NCBI GenBank assembly: GCA_964579675.1
Contig: CAZOIA010000021.1
Coordinates: 1-42,141 of the forward strand
From: CAZOIA01 sp964579675
Lineage (GTDB): Bacteria; Planctomycetota; Phycisphaerae; UBA1845; PWPN01
Direction of reading: 5' to 3'
DNA length: 42,141 nt
The translations under genes and the position numbers were made by a program. Shown piece after piece: positions 10,601-18,403 of the stretch. The notes under the pieces are model-generated. The model worked only from the letters and a program-made list of their open reading frames with translations. It had not been told where the DNA came from and made no database searches. Position 1 is the first letter of the stretch. Each line of letters starts with the position of its first letter.

Positions 10601-13600
10601 GGCGATCTGAACGGCAACGACGCGCCGGCCGCCGAGAGGTGGCACCCCACGAAGGCCGACAACAGTCACCACGTCGTGGACGCGAGCGGGACGGACGCCA
10701 CGGCCGTCCTGGACGGCTTCACCATCACCGCCGGCAACTCGAACGGCCGCGGCGGCGGGATGTGCATCGTGGGCGGCTCTCCGACCGTGAGCCGCTGCAC
10801 GTTTCTCGGCAACTCAGCCGTGGCCGGCGGCGGCATCTACATGGAGAATGGCAGCCCGGCGGTGTTTAGCTGCATGTTCCTCGGGAACTTCGCCGACGAC
10901 GTCGGTGGCGGGATGAGCGTCGCCAGCGGCAGCCCCACGCTCACCAATTGCACGTTTTCCGCAAACGTCGCCTGTCTACAGGCGGGCGGGTTGCGCATCT
11001 TCTCGAGCGGCCGGACCACGCTGACAAGTTGCATCTTCTGGGGCAACAGCCTCTCGAACGGTACCATGGACGAGGCTGCCCAGGTGTTCGCCTCCACCGC
11101 GCCGATCGTCGATTACTGCTGCATCCAGGGCTGGACGGAATCCTGGCAAGGCCGGGGCAACATCGGCGACGATCCGTTGCTCGCTGATCCCGATGGTCCC
11201 GACGGCATTCCCGGCACCGGGGACGACGACCTGCACCTGCTGGCGGGCTCGCCGGGCATCGACGCCGGCGACCCGGCGTTTGTCACTCAGCCGGGCCAGC
11301 CCGATGCCACGGACATCGACGGCGACGACCGGGTCCAGTATTGCCGCGTGGATATCGGAGCCGACGAGTCGCCGTTCTACAACGACTGCAACCGGAACGG
11401 TATACCCGACGCGTGCGACATTGCCGAGGGCACCAGCGCGGACTGCAACGCCGACGCGATGCCCGACGAATGCCAGGTGGTCTCGGCAACCCGACTACTC
11501 GTGTCGAGCTGGGCGACCAGCCGCGTTATCGCCTACGACGGCCTGACCGGTGAGCCTCTGGGAGATGCCGTCCCGCCCGGCGCAAGCGGGCTGCACCATC
11601 CCAACGGCATCACCCTTGATGCGAGCGGCAACGTGTACGTGGCGAGCACCTTCTCGGACAGCGTGCTCAAGTTCCGGGGACCGACCGGGGCATTCGTCCG
11701 CGAGTACTCGGGAGGCGGTCTGGGTCACCCGGTGGGCGTGCTGGTCCGGTCAGGCTCGGTTCTGCTCGTGACCGGTTGGCTCGACAACAGCGTCCTTCAA
11801 TACGACCTGCAGAGAGGTGATCCCGGCGAGCCGTTCGTCGCCCCGGGGGCCGGCAGGCTCGACGGGCCGGCGGGACTGCTCACCACCGGCAGTGGGACCC
11901 TGCTTGTGGCCAGCTTCCGCACCGATCAGGTGCTTGAATACGACGGCCAGTCCGGCGAGTTCGTCCGCGTGGCCGCCCAAGGCGGGGGTCTTGACGGGCC
12001 CACCGGGATAGCATGGGGCGCCCGGGGAAATCTGCTGGTCGCGAGCTTCTTGAGCCATTCGGTGCTGAAGTATGCCTCCGACGGCAGCTTCCTGGGGCCT
12101 TTCGTATCCAGCCGCAGCGGGGGACTCCTCGGACCTGCGGGCATCGCCTGGGGCCCCAACGGGAACCTGTTCGTGTGCAGCCGCTTGACGAACAGCGTCC
12201 TGGAGTTCAGGCGGTCCGACGGCTCACCCATCGATCACGATCCGAATATCCCCGGCGTCCAGGCGGCCTTCGCCCGAGGCAGCGGGCTCAGCCAGCCGAC
12301 CGGCTTGACCTTCCTGCAGGCCAACGAGTGCAACGACAACGGCGTACCGGACGAGTGCGAAATCGCCAGCGGCACGAGCGGGGATTGCAACGAGAACGAT
12401 GTACCCGACGAATGTGAGCTGGATACGGACGGCGACGGGTTCATCAACGCCTGCGACGATGATGACGACGACGACGGCATTCTCGATGACGGCGATGCCA
12501 GCGGTGTCCAGGGCGATAACCCCTGCACGGGCGGCGCGACCGCGAACTGCGACGACAACTGCCCGCTGGCTGCCAATCCGGACCAGGTCGATACCGACGG
12601 CGATGGTGCGGGCGACGCCTGCGACGCGATCATCTTCGTCGCTGCCGACGCGGCGGGAGCCAACGACGGGACGAGCTGGACGGATGCGTACAACGATCTG
12701 CAGGATGCACTGGCCGATGCCGCCGGTGCCGGCGGCACGTTCACCGAGATCTGGGTGGCGGCCGGCACCTACACCCCTGATCGCGAGACGCGTGACCGCA
12801 CCGCCGCCTTTCACCTGACCGACGCGGCGGCGGTCTACGGCGGGTTCGCAGGCACCGAGACGCAACGCCCCCAGAGGGACCCACAGGCGCACGTCACTAT
12901 CCTCAGTGGTGACCTCGACCACAATGATGGGCCGGACTTCGCCGGCAACGATGAAAACAGCTACCACGTTGTTCACGGCAACGGCAGCGGGGCCGACGCG
13001 ATCCTCGACGGTTTCACGATCACCGGCGGGAACGCCGACGGGACCTGGCCGGACGACTGCGGCGGCGGAATGTTCAATCCCAACGGCAGCCCGACGGTCA
13101 TCGACTGTACGTTTGCCCGCAATGCGGCCGCGGGCCGCGGCGGCGGGCTGTACAACGCCCACTACGCCAACCCTACGCTGATCAACTGCACCTTCGCCGG
13201 CAACAAGGCCGCCTTCGGTGGGGCGATCCAGAACCTTGCCGGGTCCAACCCGGTGCTGATCAACTGTGCGTGCGTGGGCAACCTTGCCCATCACCGCGGG
13301 GCCGGGATGTGCAACCGCTTCAGCAGCCCGGGCCTGACCAACTGCACGCTGAGCGGCAACTCAGCCAATGCCCGCGGCGGGGGGATGTACAGCTTCGGCG
13401 GCAGCCCGAGCCTCGCCAATTGCATCTTCTGGGGCAACTGCGACCGCGGGGGCACTGGTGCGTCCGCCCAGATCGACGGGACCGCCCCGGTCGTCCAGTA
13501 CAGTTGCGTCCAGGATGATCTCGCAGGCGACGGCAACGTGTATCCCGGGATCGCCAACGTCGATGGCGATCCGCGGTTCGTGCGCAACCCGGACGACGGC

Positions 13601-14242
13601 GGGGACGGCTGGGGCGTCGGTGACAACGACGACTACGGCGACCTGCGCCTGCAGCCTGGCTCACCCTGCATCGACGCGGGCAACAACACGGCAGTGGCGG
13701 CCGATTTGGCCGACCTCGATGATGACGGCGATACCACCGAGTCTATCCCGATCGATCGCGGCCGCCGCGAGCGATTCGTCGATGAGCCGGGCACCCCCGA
13801 CACCGGCAACGGCACACCGCCCATCGTGGACATGGGCTCTGATGAGTACCAGTTGGACTGCAACGGCAACGGCATCCCCGATCCGTGCGACGTCGATTGT
13901 GGAAGTCCCGGCGGCGTGTGCGATCTCCCGGGCTGCGGTAACAGCGGAGACTGCAACCGCAACCGCACGCCCGACGAGTGTGAACCGGATACCGACGGCG
14001 ACGGCATACCCGACGTGTGCGAATGGGTCTACGCTGATTACGATCTGGACGGCGACGTGGATCAGGATGACTTCGGTGAGTTCCAGGCGTGCCTGGGTTG
14101 GCCGGAAGTCCGCCCCGGCGAGCCGATCTGCGACGGGGCCGACCTGAATCATGATGGCGATGCTAACGTCGGCGACTTGTTCATCTTCAGGCGGTGCATG
14201 AGCGGACCGAACGTCCCGGCGGACCCGGCCTGTGCAGATTGA
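7667..14242 (+). CDS. Giant secreted C10 streptopain-like peptidase with beta-helix, TSP3, NHL-like and dockerin-like domains
   Basis: The 2191-residue protein begins with a basic stretch and a hydrophobic segment (about 20-38), read as a signal peptide or anchor. A C10 (SpeB-like) domain follows, with VVGCTATAMSQILRYW containing Cys232 and HTVVLDGYDD containing His373. After it come a right-handed beta-helix block (about 425-770), thrombospondin type-3 calcium repeats (773-881), a second beta-helix (883-1225), an NHL-like propeller (1273-1551), more calcium repeats (1555-1655), a third beta-helix (1655-2060) and a dockerin-like end (2122-2191). Helix blocks two and three open with near-identical segments (TDAYNDLQDALA, TEIWVA.GTY), indicating internal duplication. 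The likely role is an extracellular or surface adhesive peptidase. The start follows a weak GGTTGGGG site. The spacer before it (7452-7666) holds only an 8-bp hairpin (7548-7577). Confidence 0.85.
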   Translation: MAVDDSRRPYRRSLRGPGLSFALAITLFLLVSPHSAFSKAVPDERAANVAREWYRRRFARCPREGSTARLDPGEQSGPGSHGAGLPILDAGQAEPLTTEGLVPVAYRFDVTGGGCIVVAADDVLPPILFYSKVNRFEPQGAPPARAIWDACCGWVQDLAREGNREQPPHHLWRTLEQTANGDGQAESAERAVEASPSPARKGPLLRTRWQQYEPYNNHCPVYSDGRRSVVGCTATAMSQILRYWQSPIQGAGSHCYWWNNGQDEVELCVDFSQTTYDWRNMPELALPEDPLIWRDAVAALCYHCGVAVEMRFSPYGSRGAPSGDALESYFGCAPNTIAIQRWSHSAYPDDQWYEQMRAQIVLGWPVWYYWGTHTVVLDGYDDGQAGLHLNMGYGQSYSSGWYAITGVPGTAQAAVVNIRPSDLGGGPRIRTVAPDGTSGTHATVQAAINAATDGDEVVLLPGTYIGWGNRDLDFWGKAITVRSVDPGDPAVVAATIIDCEGSEGDPHRAFLFHSGETAGAVVAGLTITNGCGGQTLYDVEILDQAEPAGGAFFCSSAGPTITHCIIRGNSAVHGGAVFCLADSSPTIANCIFTGNTAGEDGGGVCCWDGSVPTIAQCTISGSSAGSAGGGIYCSDTSSATIANCILWGNCDAGGSNETAQIHAAGPAPAVNHSCVQGWTGALGGTGNIGGDPLFVDADGPDDIVGTADDDLHLMPGSPGVGAGDNAAVPPDAADLDGDGDTTEPVPLDLDNQPRIFGSPPVVDMGVYEFGAFHDCDNNGVPDEEQPDTDGDGVIDACDNCPDHANPDQADTDGDLSGDVCDDDDDNDGVADGADNCPLVSNPGQADADRDGIGDACDNCPDHPNPDQTDSDGDGVGDVCEPGILFVDADATGLNDGTNWTDAYNDLQDALAAAGGSGGTTTEIWVASGTYRPSLQTVPGLPRYATFRLLDGLALYGGFAGGETGRDERNVAANLTILSGDLNGNDAPAAERWHPTKADNSHHVVDASGTDATAVLDGFTITAGNSNGRGGGMCIVGGSPTVSRCTFLGNSAVAGGGIYMENGSPAVFSCMFLGNFADDVGGGMSVASGSPTLTNCTFSANVACLQAGGLRIFSSGRTTLTSCIFWGNSLSNGTMDEAAQVFASTAPIVDYCCIQGWTESWQGRGNIGDDPLLADPDGPDGIPGTGDDDLHLLAGSPGIDAGDPAFVTQPGQPDATDIDGDDRVQYCRVDIGADESPFYNDCNRNGIPDACDIAEGTSADCNADAMPDECQVVSATRLLVSSWATSRVIAYDGLTGEPLGDAVPPGASGLHHPNGITLDASGNVYVASTFSDSVLKFRGPTGAFVREYSGGGLGHPVGVLVRSGSVLLVTGWLDNSVLQYDLQRGDPGEPFVAPGAGRLDGPAGLLTTGSGTLLVASFRTDQVLEYDGQSGEFVRVAAQGGGLDGPTGIAWGARGNLLVASFLSHSVLKYASDGSFLGPFVSSRSGGLLGPAGIAWGPNGNLFVCSRLTNSVLEFRRSDGSPIDHDPNIPGVQAAFARGSGLSQPTGLTFLQANECNDNGVPDECEIASGTSGDCNENDVPDECELDTDGDGFINACDDDDDDDGILDDGDASGVQGDNPCTGGATANCDDNCPLAANPDQVDTDGDGAGDACDAIIFVAADAAGANDGTSWTDAYNDLQDALADAAGAGGTFTEIWVAAGTYTPDRETRDRTAAFHLTDAAAVYGGFAGTETQRPQRDPQAHVTILSGDLDHNDGPDFAGNDENSYHVVHGNGSGADAILDGFTITGGNADGTWPDDCGGGMFNPNGSPTVIDCTFARNAAAGRGGGLYNAHYANPTLINCTFAGNKAAFGGAIQNLAGSNPVLINCACVGNLAHHRGAGMCNRFSSPGLTNCTLSGNSANARGGGMYSFGGSPSLANCIFWGNCDRGGTGASAQIDGTAPVVQYSCVQDDLAGDGNVYPGIANVDGDPRFVRNPDDGGDGWGVGDNDDYGDLRLQPGSPCIDAGNNTAVAADLADLDDDGDTTESIPIDRGRRERFVDEPGTPDTGNGTPPIVDMGSDEYQLDCNGNGIPDPCDVDCGSPGGVCDLPGCGNSGDCNRNRTPDECEPDTDGDGIPDVCEWVYADYDLDGDVDQDDFGEFQACLGWPEVRPGEPICDGADLNHDGDANVGDLFIFRRCMSGPNVPADPACAD

Positions 14243-14298
14243 CTCCACCCCGCTTCTTCACGTTGAGCTTGCCTCTTTCACGGACGGGAACGGACTGG

Positions 14299-14350
14299 TG
14301 CGTGACAGTTCCGGCGGGGACCTTCGGGCGGAGAAGGGGACGGCACCTCG
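14299..14350. repeat. 52-bp dispersed intergenic repeat, copy A
   Basis: Aligned without gaps to 42090-42141, 43 of 52 bases agree. The best-conserved part is GGCGGGGACCTTCGGG and the end is GCGGCACCTCG-like. Both copies are intergenic. The second copy runs off the window edge, so the full element may be longer. Confidence 0.75.
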
Positions 14351-14402
14351 CTTTTCCGAACCCCGACCGTCAGGGAGGGGAGTATCTGCGGATGCGCCAG
14401 GG

Positions 14403-14452
14403 CCGCTTCCTTACGGGCTCGCTACGGAGAGGGGGTCCGCTTCCTTACGGGC
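14403..14452. repeat. Pair of exact 16-bp direct repeats
   Basis: CCGCTTCCTTACGGGC occurs at 14403-14418 and again at 14437-14452, a 34-bp period, and both copies continue with related G-rich sequence. This looks like part of a dispersed planctomycete intergenic repeat. Confidence 0.75.
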
Positions 14453-14606
14453 GCGGTTCGGAAACACCTGGGGGCGGCGCCTTCCAACAAGCCGCCCAAA
14501 GTGTCATGCACCCGGAACGGACGGAACAGCCACAATCATGCTTGAATGCTGATCGGTTGCTGCGTAGCATGTCTCGCTTCATCGTCCGTGTGGGAGGTCT
14601 TACCGA

Positions 14607-15866
14607 GTGAACCCCGCTGCCATTCTCGCCCGGGCCCGACACTATCGGGAACCGATGGTGCGCTTTCTTCGCCAGCTCGTCGCCATCCCGAGTGAGAGCA
14701 CCCGGGAGCGCCGCGTCGTTCAGCGTATCGCCCGCGAGATGACCAGGCTCCGGGCGTTCGACAGCATCCGGACTGACGCAATGGGCAACCTGTTTGCCCG
14801 GATCGGCCGCGGGCCTCGCGTGATCGCCATCGACGCCCACGTTGATACCGTCGGCGTCGGCGACCGCAGCGCGTGGAAGCACGATCCTTACCGGGGCAAA
14901 GTCGCCGGCGGCAAGGTCTGGGGCCGTGGCGCGGGGGATCAGGAAGGTGCCATCGCCAGCATGGTCTACGCGGGCAGGATCATCCGTGACCTGAAGCTGT
15001 CCACCCGCGGTTATTCGCTCTACTTCGTCTTCACCGTGATGGAGGAGGACTGCGACGGGCTCTGCTGGCAGTACATCGTCAACGAGGGGGGGCTGAGGCC
15101 CGAGTGCGTGGTGATCACCGACTCGACGAACTGCCGGATATTTCGCGGCCAACGCGGCCGCATGGAAATCGGAGTCACCGTCAAGGGCCGGAGCTGCCAC
15201 GGTTCCATGCCCCACAAGGGCGACAACGCGGTCTACAAGATTGCCCGAGTCGTCGGCGAGATTGAGAAACTCAACGATCGGCTCGGCGAGCACCCCTTTC
15301 TGGGCAAGGGCACGATCACCGTCACGTACGTCGCCTGCAAGACCCCGTCCATGTGTGCCGTACCGGATGAAGCGTTTATCCACCTCGACCGTCGGCTCAC
15401 CCCGGGCGATACGCAGAACTCAGCCCTGCGCGAGGTCCGCGAGGCGGTCAGACGTGCGGGGGTCAAGGCGAAGGTCGAGACCCGGGTGTACTCGCGCCCG
15501 AGCTACAAAGGGCTGACCTACCCGACGAGAAGCCACTTCCCGAGCTGGGTCGAGCCGGAGGATGCGCCCCAGGTGACGGCGGCGGTGGAGACCTACCACC
15601 GGCTGTTCCACCGGAAGCCGACCACAGGTCGATGGACGTTCAGCACAAACGCCGTGGCGGTGAGCGGGATGTTCGGGATCCCGTGCGTCGGGTTCGGCCC
15701 AGGCGCCGAATCCGTCGCCCACACGGTGAACGACTCGGTGCCCATCCGCCAACTGATCCAGGCGGCGGCATTCTACGCGATGTTTCCGCAGGTGTACTGT
15801 GAGATGTACCGGAAGCCGATGCGCGCGGCTGGAGCGCGAATCCGCAAGCGGAGTAAGACAGGCTGA
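14607..15866 (+). CDS. ygeY: YgeY-type M20 metallohydrolase (purine/selenium-linked)
   Basis: The 419-residue cytosolic protein is an M20 zinc hydrolase with the features of the YgeY subfamily. It opens with MVRFLRQLVAIPSES, then DAHVDTVG (His78, Asp80), GRGAGDQEGAIASMVYAG (bridging Asp111), MEEDCDGLCWQY (Glu146/147) and RGQRGRMEI, followed by HGSMPHKGDNA in the lid region. E. coli YgeY, as I recall it, shares these blocks almost word for word, including EEDCDGLCWQYI and WTFSTN. YgeY belongs to the E. coli yge locus and is annotated as linked to selenium metabolism; it probably hydrolyses an amide intermediate of purine breakdown. The ygeW start lies 7 bases after the stop, so the two are likely cotranscribed. 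Substrate is inferred from context. Confidence 0.88.
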   Translation: MNPAAILARARHYREPMVRFLRQLVAIPSESTRERRVVQRIAREMTRLRAFDSIRTDAMGNLFARIGRGPRVIAIDAHVDTVGVGDRSAWKHDPYRGKVAGGKVWGRGAGDQEGAIASMVYAGRIIRDLKLSTRGYSLYFVFTVMEEDCDGLCWQYIVNEGGLRPECVVITDSTNCRIFRGQRGRMEIGVTVKGRSCHGSMPHKGDNAVYKIARVVGEIEKLNDRLGEHPFLGKGTITVTYVACKTPSMCAVPDEAFIHLDRRLTPGDTQNSALREVREAVRRAGVKAKVETRVYSRPSYKGLTYPTRSHFPSWVEPEDAPQVTAAVETYHRLFHRKPTTGRWTFSTNAVAVSGMFGIPCVGFGPGAESVAHTVNDSVPIRQLIQAAAFYAMFPQVYCEMYRKPMRAAGARIRKRSKTG

Positions 15867-15873
15867 CATCCTC

Positions 15874-16905
15874 ATGAACCTTCGAGGCCGCGACTATATC
15901 GAAACTCAGGACTTCACCGTCGATGAGATCAATCACCTGCTCGCGACGGCGGACGAGTTGAAAGCCAAGTTCCACCGGGGCGAGCCGACGCTGCTGCTCG
16001 CCAACCAGACCGTCTTCCTGCTGTTCTTCGACAAGAGCACCCGGACCCGCAACGCCTTTGAAGCCGGTGCCACCCAGCTCGGTGCCCACGCCAACTTCCT
16101 CGACTCCAGTGCCACCCAGATCGCGCACGGCGAAACCGCGTCCGATACGGGCCGGATCCTGGGCAGCATGGGCCACGCCATCGCCGTCCGGCACGACCTG
16201 ATCATCGGCCAGGGCAACGCTTACATGCGGGCGGTGGCTCAGGCCACGGACGTGCCGGTGATCAACCTCCAGTGCGACCTGGACCACCCGACCCAGACGC
16301 TCGCCGACCTGATGACGATCCGCGAGCGGTTCGGGCCGGACCTTCGCGGCAGGAAGATCGTCGTCTCGTGGGCCTATGCTCCGTCCTATGCCAAGCCCCT
16401 GTCCGTGCCGCAGGGGCTCATCACACTCCTGACCCGCGTGGGCATGGATGTGGTGCTCGTCCATCCCCCGGAATACCGGCTGATGGACAAGCCGATGCGG
16501 GACGCGGGCAAGAACGCCGAGGCCGCCGGCACCCGGTTCGACGTCACCGACGACATGGACGCCGCCTTCGCCGGCGCCGACGTCGTCTACCCTAAGAGCT
16601 GGGGTGCCTACGACCTGATGATCCAGCGCCGGGATGCAAAGAGCGACCGCGAGATACAACGGATCGAGAAGGAGTGCCTGGCCCTTAACGCCGGGTACAA
16701 GGGCTGGATCTGCGACGAACGGCGGATGAAGCTCGCCCGGCCGCAAGCCGTCTACATGCACTGCCTGCCCGCGGATCGCGGCAATGAAGTCACGGATGCG
16801 GTAATCGACGGTCCGCAGTCGGTCGCCTTCTCCGAGGCTGAGAACCGCCTGCACACCGCCAAGGCGATCATGGCTTGTACGATGCGCGAGCGACCTTTCC
16901 ACTGA
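15874..16905 (+). CDS. ygeW: YgeW-type carbamoyltransferase
   Basis: The 343-residue protein is an aspartate/ornithine carbamoyltransferase homologue. STRTR (55-59) and HPTQ (138-141) bind carbamoyl phosphate, and HCLPAD (296-301) lies near the second-substrate pocket. The block WAYAPSYAKPLSVPQG (166-181), together with SQIAHGET-like and GAGNAYMR-like segments, matches YgeW better than ordinary OTC or ATC. YgeW is a paralogue whose substrate has been uncertain; in purine-degrading clusters it is thought to recover carbamoyl phosphate from a carbamoylated product. The start at 15874, just after ygeY, is chosen because the product then begins like the family (MNLRGRDYIETQDF). The gene converges with ssnA, whose stop lies 4 bp beyond this gene's end. 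Confidence 0.85.
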   Translation: MNLRGRDYIETQDFTVDEINHLLATADELKAKFHRGEPTLLLANQTVFLLFFDKSTRTRNAFEAGATQLGAHANFLDSSATQIAHGETASDTGRILGSMGHAIAVRHDLIIGQGNAYMRAVAQATDVPVINLQCDLDHPTQTLADLMTIRERFGPDLRGRKIVVSWAYAPSYAKPLSVPQGLITLLTRVGMDVVLVHPPEYRLMDKPMRDAGKNAEAAGTRFDVTDDMDAAFAGADVVYPKSWGAYDLMIQRRDAKSDREIQRIEKECLALNAGYKGWICDERRMKLARPQAVYMHCLPADRGNEVTDAVIDGPQSVAFSEAENRLHTAKAIMACTMRERPFH

Positions 16906-16909
16906 TGTC

Positions 16910-18220
16910 TTACGCGAGTTCCTGTGTCCTTGTCCGGAGTCGCTGCGCTTCGGTTGTCGCCCGTTGCCAGAGAACGCACTCATCGCAGTCAACGACACGC
17001 CGATCGTACAGTCGCCACCGCCCGGCGACCATCACGCTGCGGACATGACGGGCTGACATGCCGAAGATCAGATGCCCGGCGACGTTGTCCGATGTGAGCG
17101 GCGTTGGGGAGACGTAATCGGTCACAACGATATCCGCCGCCGCCCCGGCCCTGAGTCTGCCGAGCTCGACTCCCAGTGCTTCACCGGCCCGACCCGCCGA
17201 CGCCGCCAGCATGGCCAGGCAGTCCGCCGGCGTCAGGCCAGCCCGGGCGTCCCGCGACTTGAACCACGCCGCCTGCAACTCGGCCAGCATGTCTGAGCCG
17301 ATGCCGTCCGTACCGAGCAGCACGGGTCGCGAAACCTTGTCCAACGGCGCGTAACCGACGGCATTGTTCATGTTCGACCGGGGGTTGTGAGCGAGCACGA
17401 CGGGTGAATCGTTCACGCGGGACAGGTCGCGGTCGGACAGATACGTTCCATGAACGAGAATCGACGGCGCGGACAATACGCCCGCCCGCTCCAGCCGGTC
17501 CATCAGATCCACACCGTATCGCTCGCGACAGATCTGCGCGTCACAGGGGTCCTCTGCCACGTGGATATGTACGCCCACGCCGTATGCTTGCGCCAACTCG
17601 GCGACGGACGCCAATGACGCATCGCTCAGGGTGAACGCGGCGTGGGCGCCGGCCAGACCGGCGAACATGCCGTCCGCGCGGCCCACGCACCGCTTCAGGT
17701 ACCGCTCATTCTCAGCCAGGCCCGCATCGCGACCCTGCTCGCCGTTGCGGTCCGTCGTCTCGTAGCACAGCACGCCCCGCAGGCCGACGCCCCGCACGCC
17801 GCTTTCAACTGCATCGAGACTGCCTTCGACCGCCCGCGGGGAAGCATGGTGATCGATCAGCGTCGTCACACCGCATCGCAGCGCTTCGGCAGCGCCGATC
17901 GTCGCGCTGATCTGAACGAGCGGCAAATCCAGCGCCCGATCCAATCGCCACCAGACGTATTCGAGGATGTCATGGAAGTTGGCAGGCGGGCGTTGCGGCG
18001 GCGGCATTCCGACGGCCAGCGAGGAATACAGATGCGTGTGCCCGTTGACCAGCCCCGGCATCACCACCGCCCCGGCGGCGTCTACCACCTCATCGACAGG
18101 CTGAACGTCAACCCGCTCACCGACATCGGCAATCGTCTCTCCCTCGACACGCATCTCGCCGCGCCGCACCTCCGGCGGATCAAAATCGACGAGCCACGCG
18201 TTGCGAATCACGATTCCCAT
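16910..18220 (-). CDS. ssnA: SsnA-type amidohydrolase
   Basis: The 436-residue protein is a metal-dependent amidohydrolase of the cytosine/guanine deaminase superfamily. The metal ligands are in NGHTHLYS (His61, His63), HIHVAED (His220), LVHGTYL (His257) and LGTDGIGSD (Asp305). Blocks such as WWRLDRALD, IDHHASP, CYETTDRNG, HNPRSNMNN and the end SPTPLTSDNVAGHLIFGM match E. coli SsnA, as remembered, very closely. SsnA lies in the E. coli purine-degradation locus beside ygfM and xdhD, and a role as a hydrolase acting on a purine-ring intermediate is likely. The gene is downstream of the two PLP-enzyme genes on the same strand, separated by 162 bp of repeats. Confidence 0.88.
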   Translation of the reverse strand: MGIVIRNAWLVDFDPPEVRRGEMRVEGETIADVGERVDVQPVDEVVDAAGAVVMPGLVNGHTHLYSSLAVGMPPPQRPPANFHDILEYVWWRLDRALDLPLVQISATIGAAEALRCGVTTLIDHHASPRAVEGSLDAVESGVRGVGLRGVLCYETTDRNGEQGRDAGLAENERYLKRCVGRADGMFAGLAGAHAAFTLSDASLASVAELAQAYGVGVHIHVAEDPCDAQICRERYGVDLMDRLERAGVLSAPSILVHGTYLSDRDLSRVNDSPVVLAHNPRSNMNNAVGYAPLDKVSRPVLLGTDGIGSDMLAELQAAWFKSRDARAGLTPADCLAMLAASAGRAGEALGVELGRLRAGAAADIVVTDYVSPTPLTSDNVAGHLIFGMSARHVRSVMVAGRWRLYDRRVVDCDECVLWQRATTEAQRLRTRTQELA

Positions 18221-18265
18221 CGGCCCTATCCTGAATGATTCACCGCGAACAAGTACGCGCTTCCC

Positions 18266-18347
18266 TTCGGGTCGCGGCTAAACGAGGCGTGAGACCTATT
18301 CGGGTCGCGGCTAAACATGGCGTGACTCCCCTTCGGGTCGCGGTAAA
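18266..18347. repeat. Three copies of TTCGGGTCGCGG(C)TAAAC
   Basis: Copies begin at 18266, 18299 and 18332, so the period is exactly 33 bp. The first two are followed by a GGCGTGA-like tail; the third lacks one C and the tail. They fill the gap between ssnA and the PLP enzyme. On the - strand the unit reads GTTTAGCCGCGACCCGAA, a sequence type I recall as dispersed in planctomycete genomes. Confidence 0.85.
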
Positions 18348-18353
18348 CCCCCT

Positions 18354-18403
18354 TTCTCACTTCTCACCTCCCACTTCTCTTCTCACTTCTCACTTCTCAC
18401 TTC
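18354..18403. repeat. Heptamer array TTCTCAC (GAAGTGA on the - strand)
   Basis: Six units (18354-18374 and 18380-18400) flank a truncated 5-base unit at 18375-18379, and one unit is diverged (CTCCCAC). On the - strand each unit contains TGA. The last units are translated as the end of the PLP enzyme, whose TGA stop (18383-18385) is supplied by the array itself. Confidence 0.9.

Larger units (their letters stand above)
14243..14606. other. 364-bp gene-free spacer rich in dispersed repeats
   Basis: The short reading frames here have no recognisable protein features and are best explained by repeats. The stretch contains the 52-bp repeat shared with the window end (14299-14350) and a pair of exact 16-bp direct repeats (14403-14418 and 14437-14452). 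It separates the peptidase block from ygeY. No strong promoter match was seen. Confidence 0.6.

Noticed and set aside
14194..14610. Frames of 106 and 138 codons after the C10 peptidase
   Set aside because: They cover dispersed repeats and translate into low-complexity runs such as LPYGRGSE. No start signal or family match was seen.
18266..18403. Possible CRISPR array
   Set aside because: Three short imperfect repeats with 33-bp period leave no proper spacers, no cas gene is near, and the heptamers are a simple tandem repeat.
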